From Epinephelus fuscoguttatus (lineage: Eukaryota; Chordata; Actinopteri; Perciformes; Serranidae), in NCBI RefSeq assembly GCF_011397635.1, contig NC_064770.1:36232598-36296597 (forward strand): a DNA stretch of 64,000 bases, written 5' to 3'. Under the pieces are notes generated by a model that was not told where the DNA came from, did not search any database, and was given only the letters and a program-made list of their open reading frames with translations. Shown piece by piece: positions 17,456 through 28,110 of the stretch (within the stretch, counting starts at the first letter, position 1; the number at the start of each line of letters is the position of its first letter). The position numbers and the translations under genes are program-made.

Positions 17456-20400
17456 ATGAATCCTAACCGCTCCTCATCTCGCCGTGAGGGTCAGTCTCCT
17501 GCAGATGACCTGATGGACGACTGGCTCCTCCTCTCCTCTGACTCTGTTGTGCCTCAGGACCTGGAAGTGAAGAGGGACGACCCGGAGACAGAGGACAGGG
17601 GACAGTTCAAGTCCAGGTTGATCTCAGCATGGAACAGCGTCAAATATGGTGAGTTTTACCGCTCTGACGTAGTGACTGTTTTATTTTGTTACCATGAGAA
17701 CAGATCTGTCAGGTCTCTTCTGGTCTGTGAGATGAAACTGTTTCTCTTCTACTTTAATGTTTCAGGCTGGTCGTTGAAGCAGAAATCCAAATTCAAGAAG
17801 AGCTCTCCTGTCGTCATGTTTGGACAAAACCACGAGCTCAAGGATCACGGTGAGGCGCTCGCACCTCCTGAAACTGTCTCTTTCACGTGATCTAAAGTAA
17901 AGGGAAACTTTATTTGAAGCTGTGTCGCTGTTTCAGGGGACAGAGAGCGTTTCCGTCGTTCCTTCGCGTCTCTCCTGTGGTTGACGTACAGACGGGGTTT
18001 CCCTCCACTGGCAGGCGGCTCTCTGACCACCGACAGCGGCTGGGGTTGTATTTTACGGACTGGGCAGATGCTGCTGGCACGAGGCCTGCTCCTGCACCTG
18101 ATGCCACCAGGTAACAACACATGAGTCGAGTTCAACAGCTGAGTAATGTCACAGAAAATCAGACACTGTTTATCTGTTGACACTTTTTCCTCCATCATGA
18201 TTTATCTGCTGTTACTTTATCTTCACATCACTTTGAGGTTGGACCTGGTCTGTGAGCCAGCGTGCGGTCAAAGACGACATGGACCTGCTGGTGAGTCGCT
18301 CCACAGACAGTGCAGAGCATGGACAGGATGTAAAGGAGGGGCCTGTTAAGAGGAGTCGAAAACTGAGCCTGGGTTCCCTCCTGGACAGACCCATGGAGGC
18401 CACACACAGGAGGGTGGTATCATGGTTTGCAGACCGTCCCGGAGCTCCGTTTGGGATCCACCAGCTGGTGGAGTTGGGCAAAAGCTCAGGGAAGAAGGCC
18501 GGGGACTGGTACGGACCTTCCATTGCGGCTCATATCCTCCGGTGAGACCTGAAGTCATGACACGCCCGTCTGATTATCCTCACCAGCTTTTATCAAGAAG
18601 ACGTAACATCCTGCAGTAAATTTCATTTCAGGAAAGCCGTGGCAGCGTCAGTGGACCTTCCTAATCTAGTGGTGTACGTTGCACAGGATTGCACCGGTGA
18701 GTCTTTTCTTTCATCAGTGTTTCTACTGCAGTGATGAGAAGACCAGCTCTTTAAGCTTGTTATGTTCTACTCTCTGAGCTGTTTCAGTCTCATAGATAAA
18801 CAACTCTGTTATATGCCACAGTCATATAAAAGAGAAGCAATATAGCTGCCATGAAGTTGAGCATACCGTTAGTTCAGGCAGGACATGATGTCAAGCTCAG
18901 CTCACATCCCAGCTACATCAGCTGATCTCAAACAGGCCAATCAGCTGATGGAGTCAGCTGATAGATCACGTGATTCCTTTCTATGCAACCAATTGTTGAA
19001 TCTCATTCAGGGCGCCCTATTTAAACTGCTCTGGCCTGCCTACTGTTGCTGCTTCCTCTGCAAGCTGCCTCCACCCCAGCTCCTCCTTTTCATGCTGTGT
19101 CTGACTTATCAACGTCATTTCTGTTTGTCATTGATGCTGCTCTGTTCTGTTCCCAGGGGTCTGCTGCTGCTCTCCCTGCTTTAGGCTTTCCATGTAGGCG
19201 CATGGAAGGGCAGGGAGGTGTGCTCTCTCTGCCTAAGGCTTTTTGTGTAGGCCTAGGAAAGGCAGAGGGGCCCCAGAACAGAGCCATATCACCTAGAGGT
19301 GTAATTTCATCTGGAGTATAACATGGCCTCACAAACCCTCTCTCTGTGTTGATCTCCAGCCCATTGTTTACAAGCCGGTCCGGCTGCGCGTTCATGTACG
19401 TTCATGTGAATTGCCGCCTCCTCCCTCCGTCCCTATAAAAGGCTACAGCCAGTGAACGATGGCAGCGCGTATTTTCGAAGCGAAATGGCAGAGAGCGGAA
19501 CGAAACGTTCACCTGAAGACGACCAGGATCTGACATTACCTCTAAAGAAACAACGGTCGTTGGCGAAGAAGTTGTCAGATAAAGAAAGGGACAGAACCCC
19601 GATTAACATTGGCCTTGCATTTCCAAGGTGGAGAGCACTGCGAGAGCTAAAGGGGCTACAATCTGACTCGGCGCTAGCTCTTCTCCTGGACAGGTACAAC
19701 ATAAAGTCAAATGTCTGTTTTAATTAGTGTTACAGTAATGTTAGGCACATGTCGCTATGTCGATTCAATTAAATTTAATGTTACAATCGTAGCATGGGTT
19801 AATGTCCGGAGCTTGAGTTATTAGCGGCTCGGTCCCAGCAATGGGTCAGACGTTACAGTTGTGTTAGGTGAGTAGCCCGACAACCCAGCTAACATTTGCA
19901 ATTAGCATTGTAAAATGTAGCCAGGTGAAAACATGGCTCTCACCCACAGAGAAGAGTAGGAATGTTAGCGTTAGCTCCCGGTGTTAGCACTAGCCGGGAT
20001 CCATCGATGGCTCTCGCCGAGTCAGCTGCCACCGGCTACTGGAGTAACTTACAGCTATGGAGCGCTTCTACCAGCTCTTCTAGTCACTGAGCCTCGCCTC
20101 CATCTCAGCAAATATATTACATTTATTACAGGTACCATCATCATTGAAGTAGGCAGGGGAATAGCTAAACAGCAGAGACCGAGAGTGAGTGAAAGACATC
20201 GCTAACTGCTAAACTAAGTTTAGACGAGGCAAGTGGGGGGTGGGGGGGTGGAGAGCAGAGGTAGAGGGAGGAGTGGCTCATGACACACCTTGTTTTGGTC
20301 TACAAGCAGTGCACAACAGCAAACCTAGCGGTGAAACGATTTCGCTTTTTGCCCCTTTAAGTTTTGCAATTACAGTCCAGATCAGCTGACGTTCTTTAGC

Positions 20401-21057
20401 TCATTGGGTTGGCTTTATGCTACTGGGTTAGCTCGCTATACAAGACTGTGCAGTGGCTCTCACTTGCTGTTTGGCTCAAGAGTTGCACTGAATTCTGTCT
20501 CTTCAAGTTAACCTGGCTCTCACGCAGAACTGTGCATGTACCATACAGGAGCAGGATTTTGGATCCATTCCCACTCTCTTCTCTTTAAGAGTCAGTTAAA
20601 AAAGAAAGATTTTGTTTGTGAATCTAACCACTAATTTTCACAGTTTCTCCAGCTCCCCAAACGTCAACTTTCCCCTTTGGTTTTCCTTAGATACGCTATG
20701 TGCCAGACTCATCTATGTTGAAAGAAAACCAAAATTGTAGATTGTACTGGCCGACTGGCACCAAAATTTGGCACTGTTTTCCGTTTTGATGCCGGGTAGG
20801 GCCAAAATAATTCAGTCAGGCAGTGTTTGGAAACAAAGAAGTATTCCATAACAATGAAAAGAATGATTGAACCATGTGTTCATGTGTCTCTGTCTCTGTG
20901 TGTTCAGTCTACTTGGAGGACGTGAAGACGTTGTGTGAGCGTCCGCGCCCTCACTCCTGGAAGTCCGTCATCATCCTGGTTCCTGTGCGACTCGGAGGAC
21001 AAGATCTCAATCCGTCCTACATCACCTGTGTCAAAGTATTTAAACTCACAGTCGCTC

Positions 21058-21094
<37 letters not shown>

Positions 21095-24000
21095 CTGCTT
21101 TAACTGAGAGGTTAATGTGGAAACGTTTAACACCAGCAGCTCTCACAGTCAGCTCCTTGTCAGGGATCCAGGGAGTTTCCAGCTGAAGTAGAACAGCTGC
21201 ACTATAATTTACTGCAAAGTAGCTCATTACAGTGTTTTAATCATGGGGTTCATTCTCCCTGTGTGCAGTGTGTAAAACATCAACGTCCCTCTGTGTCGGT
21301 TTCTCTGTAGTGTGTCCTGCTCGTACGACCTCATTCCTCTTTCTTTCCCACAGGAACTCTTGACGTTGCCGTGCTGCATCGGGATCATTGGAGGCAAACC
21401 CAAGCACTCTTTGTTCTTCGTCGGCTTCCAGGGTACATTCAGGACACTGAACATTATAATTATCCTGCTCAGCTGTTGGGTGTCACTTCTTCATGTTCTC
21501 TTTTCTTCCTCTGGCCATGCTGTGTTAAAGATGACAACCTGCTGTACTTGGACCCTCACTACTGCCAGCCCACGGTGGATACAGCAAAGGAGAACTTTCC
21601 CTTGGAGGTATGAGGAAGTACAAAGTCTCTTCTTCTTTTCGCTTTCGGTTTTGTTTCCTCCAGTGACCGCAGTGCTGCTCAGTCATGCAAACCAGCAGTT
21701 CTAAGTGTTTAACTTATAAACTATTAAAGTGTTTTATGATTAGATATTCTAGAAATAGTTTTTTCATTCAGTTGAGCTGTCAGGGTCAAATTCACAGAAG
21801 GATTGCGCACCTATTTTGGCAGCTAACGTGCACAAATAAGACAAAAGGAAACTGTAATTCTCAAAACACCTGCAGAAGGTGAAGTGCAGCTCTGACTGCG
21901 CTGCCAAGCAAACAGCGTCAGTGCTTCTGTGATATTTGCATGAACTTAATTAGATCATTTGCATACATCTGGCGCAAAGTTGTCTGCTGTCCATGCAAAT
22001 GATCCTCACTGCAACAACAGTCAAATTTAAGAACAACAGTGCCAACAGTTATTAGCTGGTGGTTGCAGGAGCTACGCCTGTTACTTGCAGCTCCATGAAT
22101 GTTTCGCCTGGCGCGACCTGGCTGGCGCACTTTGCACGGTTGAGTTTGGGATCCAGTTGAAGAACAATCTTCGTGTTTATTCATACCAGCATACACAGGT
22201 TAGATAAATGTCCATTTATTTTTTATCTTTCACAAACCGAACACACACAACTTTCAGCATTTTGCGCACTGTCCCGCGCCACAGCACTCAGAAACCTTTT
22301 GCCCTTGCTTGTGTGAAACACCTGACAGCAGCAGTGTTGTTCCTACCTTTATACACGTATGCTCCAAATATCAATACAGCGCCACCCAGTGTATATACAT
22401 AGCAAATACAAAAATGTCTGCTAAGTGAAATGACATATTCAAATTCAAATCATGCCGTAGTCTTTACAGTCTGAGCGTGTGTATGTGAAAACACACTGTG
22501 TTATGAAATCCTAAAAACACAGTGCCTCTCTATCACGTTTAAATTCCTGCCTCAAGTTTTGAGGAACCTCCTCTTATTCCAGGGTCACACTACACTGTAT
22601 CAGCCCGGTTACAGCCCGACACAGCGAAGTACAATGTCGGCTTGGATCTAAACAACAAAGAGTGTCGTTTCATGTCGTTGAAATTGTGGTTACTGTACTT
22701 ACTGTTACTGTAATCTGAAGTATTCTCTGGCACAAGAATTTCCTTCGGGATAAATAAAGTCCGTTTGAGTTGAATCCAAGAAGAAGCCCTCTGTCTGATT
22801 AGCAGCATTTTTTTCTTTTGTTTTTGCTCGCAGTCGTTTCACTGTAAATATCCCAGGAAGATGGCTTTCTCCCGCATGGACCCCAGCTGCACCATCGGTT
22901 TCTACGCTAAAGGCCAGAAGGACTTTGAGTCACTGTGTGCAGCTGTTAAGCAGGTATGTGTTCAGGATATTTCAGTGTCTATTCATTCAACATTTGACTT
23001 GTTAAAGGGGAACTCTGATGTTTTTCAGCCTATTATTTGTGTCTAAGTGATGAATGAAGCAACAATTTTTTTTTAAAAATTGGTCCAATATTGACAGAGA
23101 GAGAGCTGCAACCAGCTCTGGTGTTTTTGCCGCAGCGTTTTGTACTCCTTGAGTTGAAGAAATTTCAACTCAGAGCAGAAAAAGCGCCCACATCATCTCC
23201 CAGGGTTCCTACACAAGTATGAAAAGTATGGAAATGAATTTGATCAATTTCCAGGTATTAAAAAGTATGGAAAATGAAAAATAAAGTATGGAAAAATATT
23301 TATGTTTCCAGGCTATTGCCACTGTTCTAAAATAGAAAATTAGGTATTTCCAAAAAGAATTTAATCAATCCGGTTCGCGTTTTATGCCGGGCCAAGCACA
23401 GTTTGTGTGAGAGCAAAGGTCTCAGAAAACATACCGCCCCTTTTACCTGATTGACAAGTGGTATGTCCAGTCCGCTGCCCCATGACCCTCCTCCAGCCCT
23501 CCAGGTATCAAGTTTCACTCCAACACTGCACCTTCGACAAGAAGACGAGTTTCACGTGGTTCACAATGGGTAGATGCAAGTTTTTGGATGGATGGCTTGA
23601 CAATACCGTACATAAATACTGTTTGGCCAAGGATTCCCAATTCACACACAGAGCTAGATGCAAGCTTTGTGTGAAATCACTGACATCGCCAACATGGGGG
23701 AGAAGGCGATTCTGAGCCACATGAAAGGAAAAAACACCGACGTCTCGTTACTGCATCGCTTCCAGAGTCCCAACCTTTTTGCCTCAGCCCAGACATTGAA
23801 CTTACCTGAGTTTTTATTTGCATGCCATTATGGTACTTGGCTACAGTCGCCTTTTAAGAATAATTAAATATGATGTGAAATATGATACACTGATATATTT
23901 ACTCAGATGTCGCATATTCTCTGAAAAAAAAAAAAAAAACAAAACGCAGAGAAGTCTGGAAATTAGGGTATGGAAAAGTTTGGAATTTTGAAATTCCAAA

Positions 24001-24736
24001 TGTGTAGGAACCCTGATCTCCACTTTTTCCCTATTGTCCAATCGGATGATTTGAGAGGCGGGTCTGGGTACATGAGACCATAAAAAAGAGGCTGGATCAT
24101 GGGGAGTACCACCAGTTGGTCCAGGAGCTTCTCCTCCATCATGGACGTTTACAGGCAGATTTTAGGATGACTCAGGGGCAGTTTGACAACCTGCTGTCTA
24201 TCATCAGGCCGTGTAGCTCTGGGTATCCAGCAACCACTACCACCAGTTTCTCCTCCATTGTAACTGTGAACTTGTTGTCGTGACCACCACAGAAGGCCCA
24301 CCTCTCAAATCATCTGATTGGACAATGGGGAAAAAGAGATGACGGGAGGCACTTTGCCACTCTGAGTTGAGGAGTTCAGAGTGTTTTGGCAAAAACGCCA
24401 GGCACCTGGAGCGCAGAAACACAAGCAAAAAGCTTCATTCTCATTAAAACAGTTACAAAAAGCCGCCTCCAGCTGCTGAGACACTTTATGTGTGATCAGG
24501 GCCGTGGACTAGAAGCTGATGTCACTTTACAACAATGCTTTATTGAGTTAATGTCCTGTCTCCTGCAGGCTCTCTCCACGTCTACAGGGACGTACCCCAT
24601 GTTCATATTTGCAGAAGGAAGAAGTCAGGAGGAAGAAACCAGCGCACCCACAAACAACGTCACCTACATCCAGAGGAAGGGTGAGCCGAGGAGAGTCGAC
24701 ACCAGCAACAGCCTGGACGAGTTTGTTCTGTTATGA
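17456..24736 (+). CDS. atg4d: ATG4D autophagy cysteine protease (10 coding exons, 463 aa)
   Basis: Exons: 17456-17648, 17766-17849, 17937-18110, 18238-18541, 18632-18696, 20908-21035, 21354-21432, 21531-21607, 22834-22953, 24569-24736. All join in frame. ATG4 proteases cleave the C-terminus of ATG8/LC3/GABARAP proteins and delipidate them in autophagy. The catalytic Cys is about residue 130 in TTDSGWGC, and the catalytic Asp350 and His352 sit in LDPHYCQ. Other family motifs are [39 protein letters not shown] and DPSCTIGFY. Segments such as [16 protein letters not shown] and [11 protein letters not shown] favour ATG4D over ATG4C. Length is close to human ATG4D (474). The start at ATG 17456 (MNPNRSS) is preferred over the non-ATG extension upstream. 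The C-terminus EFVLL offers a LIR-like FVLL. The human caspase-3 site DEVD before FKAKF is not conserved (EDRG aligns there). Introns 1 and 5 and the last two carry mobile elements. Confidence 0.95.
18880..19325. repeat. Dispersed teleost repeat in atg4d intron 5, possible LTR-like piece
   Basis: The stretch contains repeated GTCAGCTGAT words, a TATTTAAA at about 19018-19025, and a CCCTGCTTTAGGCTTTCC / GCCTAAGGCTTTTTGTGTAGGC pair. I recognise the layout as a frequent teleost repeat, possibly an LTR, but cannot name the family. No long open frame is present. Confidence 0.4.
19425..19691 (+). other. Embedded TATA promoter plus exon-like ORF in atg4d intron 5
   Basis: TATAAAA (19433-19439) is followed about 50 bp later by ATG at 19484 (GAAATGGCAG). 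The open frame runs 69 codons ([15 protein letters not shown], then a basic [19 protein letters not shown] and [14 protein letters not shown]) to a good donor, GGACAG|GTACAA, at about 19691/19692. I recognise this RVNIG..FxRWRELRELKG type of N-terminal module from many teleost gene predictions linked to DNA transposons. It therefore looks like the first exon and promoter of a mobile-element gene, or a copy of them. No matching second exon was found before 20900. It is not part of atg4d, whose exons on either side join in frame without it. Confidence 0.55.
21061..21092 (+). repeat. (TG)16 microsatellite next to an atg4d donor
   Basis: A perfect dinucleotide run starting 25 bp after the donor of the exon ending at 21035, whose donor is the weak AAA|GTATTT. 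TG runs near splice sites bind CELF/TDP-43-type factors in vertebrates, so it may matter for splicing, but this is inference. Confidence 0.9.
23201..24015 (+). mobile_element. Nested hAT-like element with 6-bp target duplication
   Basis: Ends are inverted repeats: CAGGGTTCCTACACAAGTAT at the left and the complement of CATGTGTAGGAACCCTG at the right, more precisely CAGGGTTCCTACACA both ways. The flanking ATCTCC (23195-23200 and 24016-24021) is a perfect 6-bp duplication. The body carries a broken BED-finger-like ORF. It interrupts the left arm of a foldback element, so it inserted later. Size is 815 bp. The hAT assignment rests on the BED-like finger and end type. The duplication is shorter than the usual 8 bp. 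Confidence 0.75.
23565..23760 (+). pseudogene. BED zinc-finger-like fragment inside the nested element
   Basis: The frame from ATG 23565 reads [13 protein letters not shown]...[20 protein letters not shown] and then stops. A shift to another frame continues [22 protein letters not shown]. The pair CKLC and the downstream SHMKGK match the metal-binding layout of BED-type domains seen at the N-terminus of hAT-related proteins. The break shows it is a relic, and no catalytic domain follows. Confidence 0.6.
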
Positions 24737-25310
24737 GTGGTAGGTCAGCTCTGCCTCGAGGTGCCGACAGTGATCAAACATTAATCTTTATGTTTCACTG
24801 TGTGGCCTCTACTGAGCGTCCTCGTTAACCTCAAGGGAATAATGAAGCAGCCAGACATCAACGATGACACTACTATGATTTTATTACTGTTTTGTGCTCA
24901 ACTGTATTTTTATTTATTGTTTTAAAAGAAAATTTAATTTTTATCGTTCAGTTGAAGGGCTTTTTAAGAATGAAGAATTTTTAGTTAGTATCTGAGGTCG
25001 TGTTCTTTTTCTACTCAATCTGTTATAAAACAGACAGAATAATAATAGTGAGTGGACAAACTTGAGGCGAGTGTTACTATGAGCTGCACAGTCAGTCTCT
25101 CAGTGTGTGATGTCATGTGACAGGATGTTCTGCCTTTGAATGGATTAGAAAAATTGGATTCCTGTTGACATGTGACTGAGAACATGACTTTACTGAGGAG
25201 GAGGAGGAGGAGGAGGAGGAGAAGGTCACGTGTTGTGAATGCACTCTGAACATAGTCTCATGGATTCTTTGTGCTGTTTTTTTATCTGAATAAACTCTTT
25301 ATCAACAAGA
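24737..25310 (+). other. atg4d: atg4d 3' UTR with poly(A) signal
   Basis: Follows the stop TGA at 24734-24736. A canonical AATAAA is at 25289-25294, and the sequence after it supports cleavage near 25310. The UTR contains a (GAG)n run at about 25198-25222. No further exon is required. Confidence 0.75.
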
Positions 25311-25589
25311 CCAAAAATAACTTGTGTTTCTGTGTCATGAGAGCACGCTCAGTGTGGTGAAGTGTCTCTGTTCAGCGTCTCTGCCTTCTCCCAGGAAGAG
25401 TCACAGCAACACGTCCAGCCGGATCCTGGTGTGGTGATGTCATCCAGGGGAGGGACGTCCTGAATGAGTGTTGAGGTGGACACACGGGTGGAGGAAGTAT
25501 TCAGATTTCTACTTAAGTAAATGTACCACGACCACACTGTGTAAATACTCCACTACAAGTCAAGGTTCTGCAGCTGCGGTAAAATGTTC

Positions 25590-26110
25590 CCTGTCAGATG
25601 TTTCTGGATTACAATAGTGAACACTATTGTAATCCTAGTTCTTCTTCTAATTATTATTCTTCTTCCGAGGAAATCATACTTCCCACGGGTGAAAACTCAC
25701 CAAACTTTGCACAAAGGTCCAGTCTCATGCCAGATATCCTCAGCTGTAAACTCAAGCCAGTAGTCCTGATGGTGGCGCTACAGCAAGCGTCTGAAGTTCA
25801 AAACTTTGAAAATCCATAACAAATCAACCATACGTGCTACAACTTCACAACTTTCATCAAACTGTAGCCCCAATACTGAAGAAACTTTGGTACATTTAAA
25901 CCCATTAAAAATTATGAAGTTCATCACTGTTTTTTTCAAAAACTGTAAAACTTCTTAAACCTATCTCCTCCCACAATTTTTGCTCAATTGACACCAAATT
26001 TGCTACAGAACATCTTCAGACTGTCCTACACAAACTATGTTTCTCAGATTTTTGATTTATCAAAAATTGAGCCTACAGTGCATCAAAATGTTTGACTGTA
26101 AACGGTACTG
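25590..26110. repeat. Unclassified dispersed repeat between atg4d and smarca4
   Basis: Starts with an inverted pair around ATTACAATAGTGAACACTATTGTAAT (only part quoted: ACACTATTGTAAT). It then runs through AACTTTGCACAAAGGTC, GGTGGCGCTACAGCAAGCGTC and ACACCAAATTTGCTACAGAAC. This style (lines about caxxAAACTTTG and GGTGGCGCTA) is common in teleost interspersed repeats. It is similar in kind to 46420-47320. No gene is present. Confidence 0.45.
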
Positions 26111-26125
26111 TAAACATTCATTCAT

Positions 26126-26465
26126 TCATCTTCTAACCGCTTCATCCTCTTGAGGGTCGCGGGGGGGCTGGAGCCTATCCCAGCTACATCGGGCGAGAGG
26201 CGGGGTTCACCCTGGACAGGTCACCAGACTATCACAGGGCTGACACATAGAGACAGACAACCATTCACACTCACATTCACACCTACGGACAATTTAGAGT
26301 CACCAAGTAACCTGCATGTCTTTGGACTGTGGGAGGAAGCTGGAGCACCTGGAGGAAACCCACGCTGACACAGGGAGAACATGCAAACTCTGCACAGAAG
26401 GGCTCGAACCAGGAACCGTCTTGCTGTGAAGCAAGAGTGCTAACCACTGCAGCACCATGCCGCCC
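26126..26465 (-). mobile_element. SINE-like element, reverse copy
   Basis: The reverse complement begins GGGCGGCATGGTGCTGCAGT and has GGTTAGCACTCTTGC and GGTTCCTGGTTCGAGCCC (B-box type). It continues through the same body as the element at 10047. The forward strand carries the well-known teleost words CATGTCTTTGGACTGTGGG and GAACATGCAAACTCTGCAC. The larger part, at 26150-26368, is open on the + strand by chance. Confidence 0.75.
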
Positions 26466-26489
26466 TAAATGAATACAGCAAGAATAAAG

Positions 26490-27275
26490 AAAGACTGTAT
26501 TATTTATTTATTTACTTATTCATGTATCTGTTATTCATTTCTTTACTCTTGTATTTTGTCATTTATTTCTCTGTGCATTTCCTCCTTCCTTAATATATCT
26601 ATACATGATTTCATTTAATTATTTAGTGATACTTGGATAATTTTTTGTCCTCCATAACTGAGACCCAAGATTTTCACTGACAATGTTTCCTTCTGTGCTT
26701 GTTGTGCATATGATAATAAATAACTTAAAACTGTTACGGACAAAACAAACATTCTGAGTATGTCACCTTGACTTCTGGGAACATTTATTCTTTTTCTATA
26801 TTTATTCTGTATTTATTTATTTATTAATACATTTATTTCTTTTTTTCTTTCTTCTTGTATTTAATAATAAATGTAGTCATTTATTTCTGTATTCATTTCC
26901 TGGTTCCTTTATTTTTTTTATACGTGTATTTATTTATTTATTCCAATATTTATTAATTTCTTTATTTATTTATTTATGTACTTATTTCTTTCTTATTGTA
27001 CTTATTAATATATTTAATTATTTATCTAAATATGTATTTACTTTTTCTTGTATTTATTAATAAATTCCGTGATTTATTTCTGTATTTATTTCCTTGTTCT
27101 GTTATTTATTTATACAAAATATTCTTGTATTTATGTATTTAATTATTAATTGTTACTTGAGAGATTTTTTTGTCCTCCATACCTGAGACCCAAGGTTTTA
27201 ATTAAGGGACTGCTTCTGTAATTGTTGTTTATTTAATAATAAATAATTTGAAACTGTTGTTGACAAATTAAACTT
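26490..27275. repeat. AT-rich (TATT)n-like region with a ~520 bp duplication
   Basis: Degenerate TATTTATT runs surround two copies of a ~105 bp unit with GTCCTCCATAxCTGAGACCC and AATAATAAATAA words, at about 26648-26750 and 27168-27272, spaced about 520 bp. The copies are in direct orientation. No coding frame is present. Confidence 0.65.
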
Positions 27276-27529
27276 GTCACATTTATGATAAAACGAAGGT
27301 AAAGGAGTTACGGCTCTGGTGTTGAATAATTTCTGTGTTTTAATGAAACAAACAGTCTGATAATGACGAGATACCGAAACTGTAGCTGCTGTTTCCTCTC
27401 TCGGTCCGTGAACACATCACAGCCTATCCATGGTGCATTTCCTGCACGTGCTGGAGTGTTTTAATTTCAACACTGGAATAAAATGGTATATTAAAGATCA
27501 TTTTGTGCTGTCTGCTCCACAGCACCCAT

Positions 27530-28110
27530 CCCCCCACTCCGGCTTCATTCCTGCCTGTTAACGCAGCTCGTCACTGGGCATGCGGGCAGTGCGTGAGTCG
27601 GTGGATGGGGGCGCTGCGGAGCCGCACAGGCCGGTGCCTGCGATACAATCTGCCGACAGAGGAGGGAGAGGAGGGGGGAAGGAAAAAAACCAACTGGGTA
27701 GGTCGGTCTTTGTTTCTGGCTAGGAGGAAAAACCAAGAGACGTTTCACCCGGCGAGGATTCAATCATCAGCGCTCACCACTCGTGTAAGTCCACGATTAT
27801 CTTGATATCACTTCACGGGAGTTGTGTGTGTGTTTTGTGTCTCTGTTCGGAGCACACACGTGTTTTTATACGGTGTTTTCTGTGGAGAAAAAGCTGAGCC
27901 CGACATTACAGCGCCGCTGCTGTGGCGCGACTGTGTGCAATGAATGAAAATTGTTTTTGGAAATGTGCTTAGAGCGGAGCACCGTGCCAAGGGTACGGGA
28001 GGCGCGTTGGATCAATCAGCCCCGGCGATGAGGGATGCTCTAACCTTTCACATGTCGCCGCTTCGCAACAAACGGCTCGAAAAACAACACATTTTTGTGC
28101 CTAATTGGCC
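27530..28110 (+). promoter_or_regulatory. smarca4: CpG-rich promoter region of smarca4
   Basis: CpG density is clearly higher than in flanking DNA (for example GGGGGCGCTGCGGAGCCGC, GCGCCGCTGCTGTGGCGCG). It surrounds a likely non-coding exon with a donor at 27784/27785. No TATA box stands out. This fits a CpG-island promoter of a widely expressed gene. Extent judged by eye. Confidence 0.6.
27600..27784 (+). other. smarca4: Putative non-coding exon 1 of smarca4
   Basis: A CpG-rich segment ends in the strong donor CTCGT|GTAAGT at 27784/27785. The next acceptor in the gene is CTCCTCACAG ending at 31312, which opens exon 2 with 42 nt of UTR before the ATG. A 3.5 kb first intron would separate them. 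The 5' edge is not visible in the sequence. Confidence 0.5.

Larger units (their letters stand above)
23105..24420. mobile_element. Foldback (long-TIR) element split by a nested insertion
   Basis: The left arm runs CTGGTGTTTTTGCCGC...CACATCATCTCC (about 23116-23200) and resumes after the nested element at 24022 with CACTTTTTCCCTATTGTCC...GATTTGAGAGGCGGG (to about 24063). The right arm (about 24298-24413), read in reverse complement, follows the same order: CTGGCGTTTTTGCC, CAACTCAGAG, TCATCTCTTTTTCCCCATTGTCC, GATTTGAGAGGTGGG. Arms of about 130-150 bp around a ~235 bp loop mark a foldback-type MITE. It lies in the last atg4d intron. Exact ends are uncertain. Confidence 0.75.
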
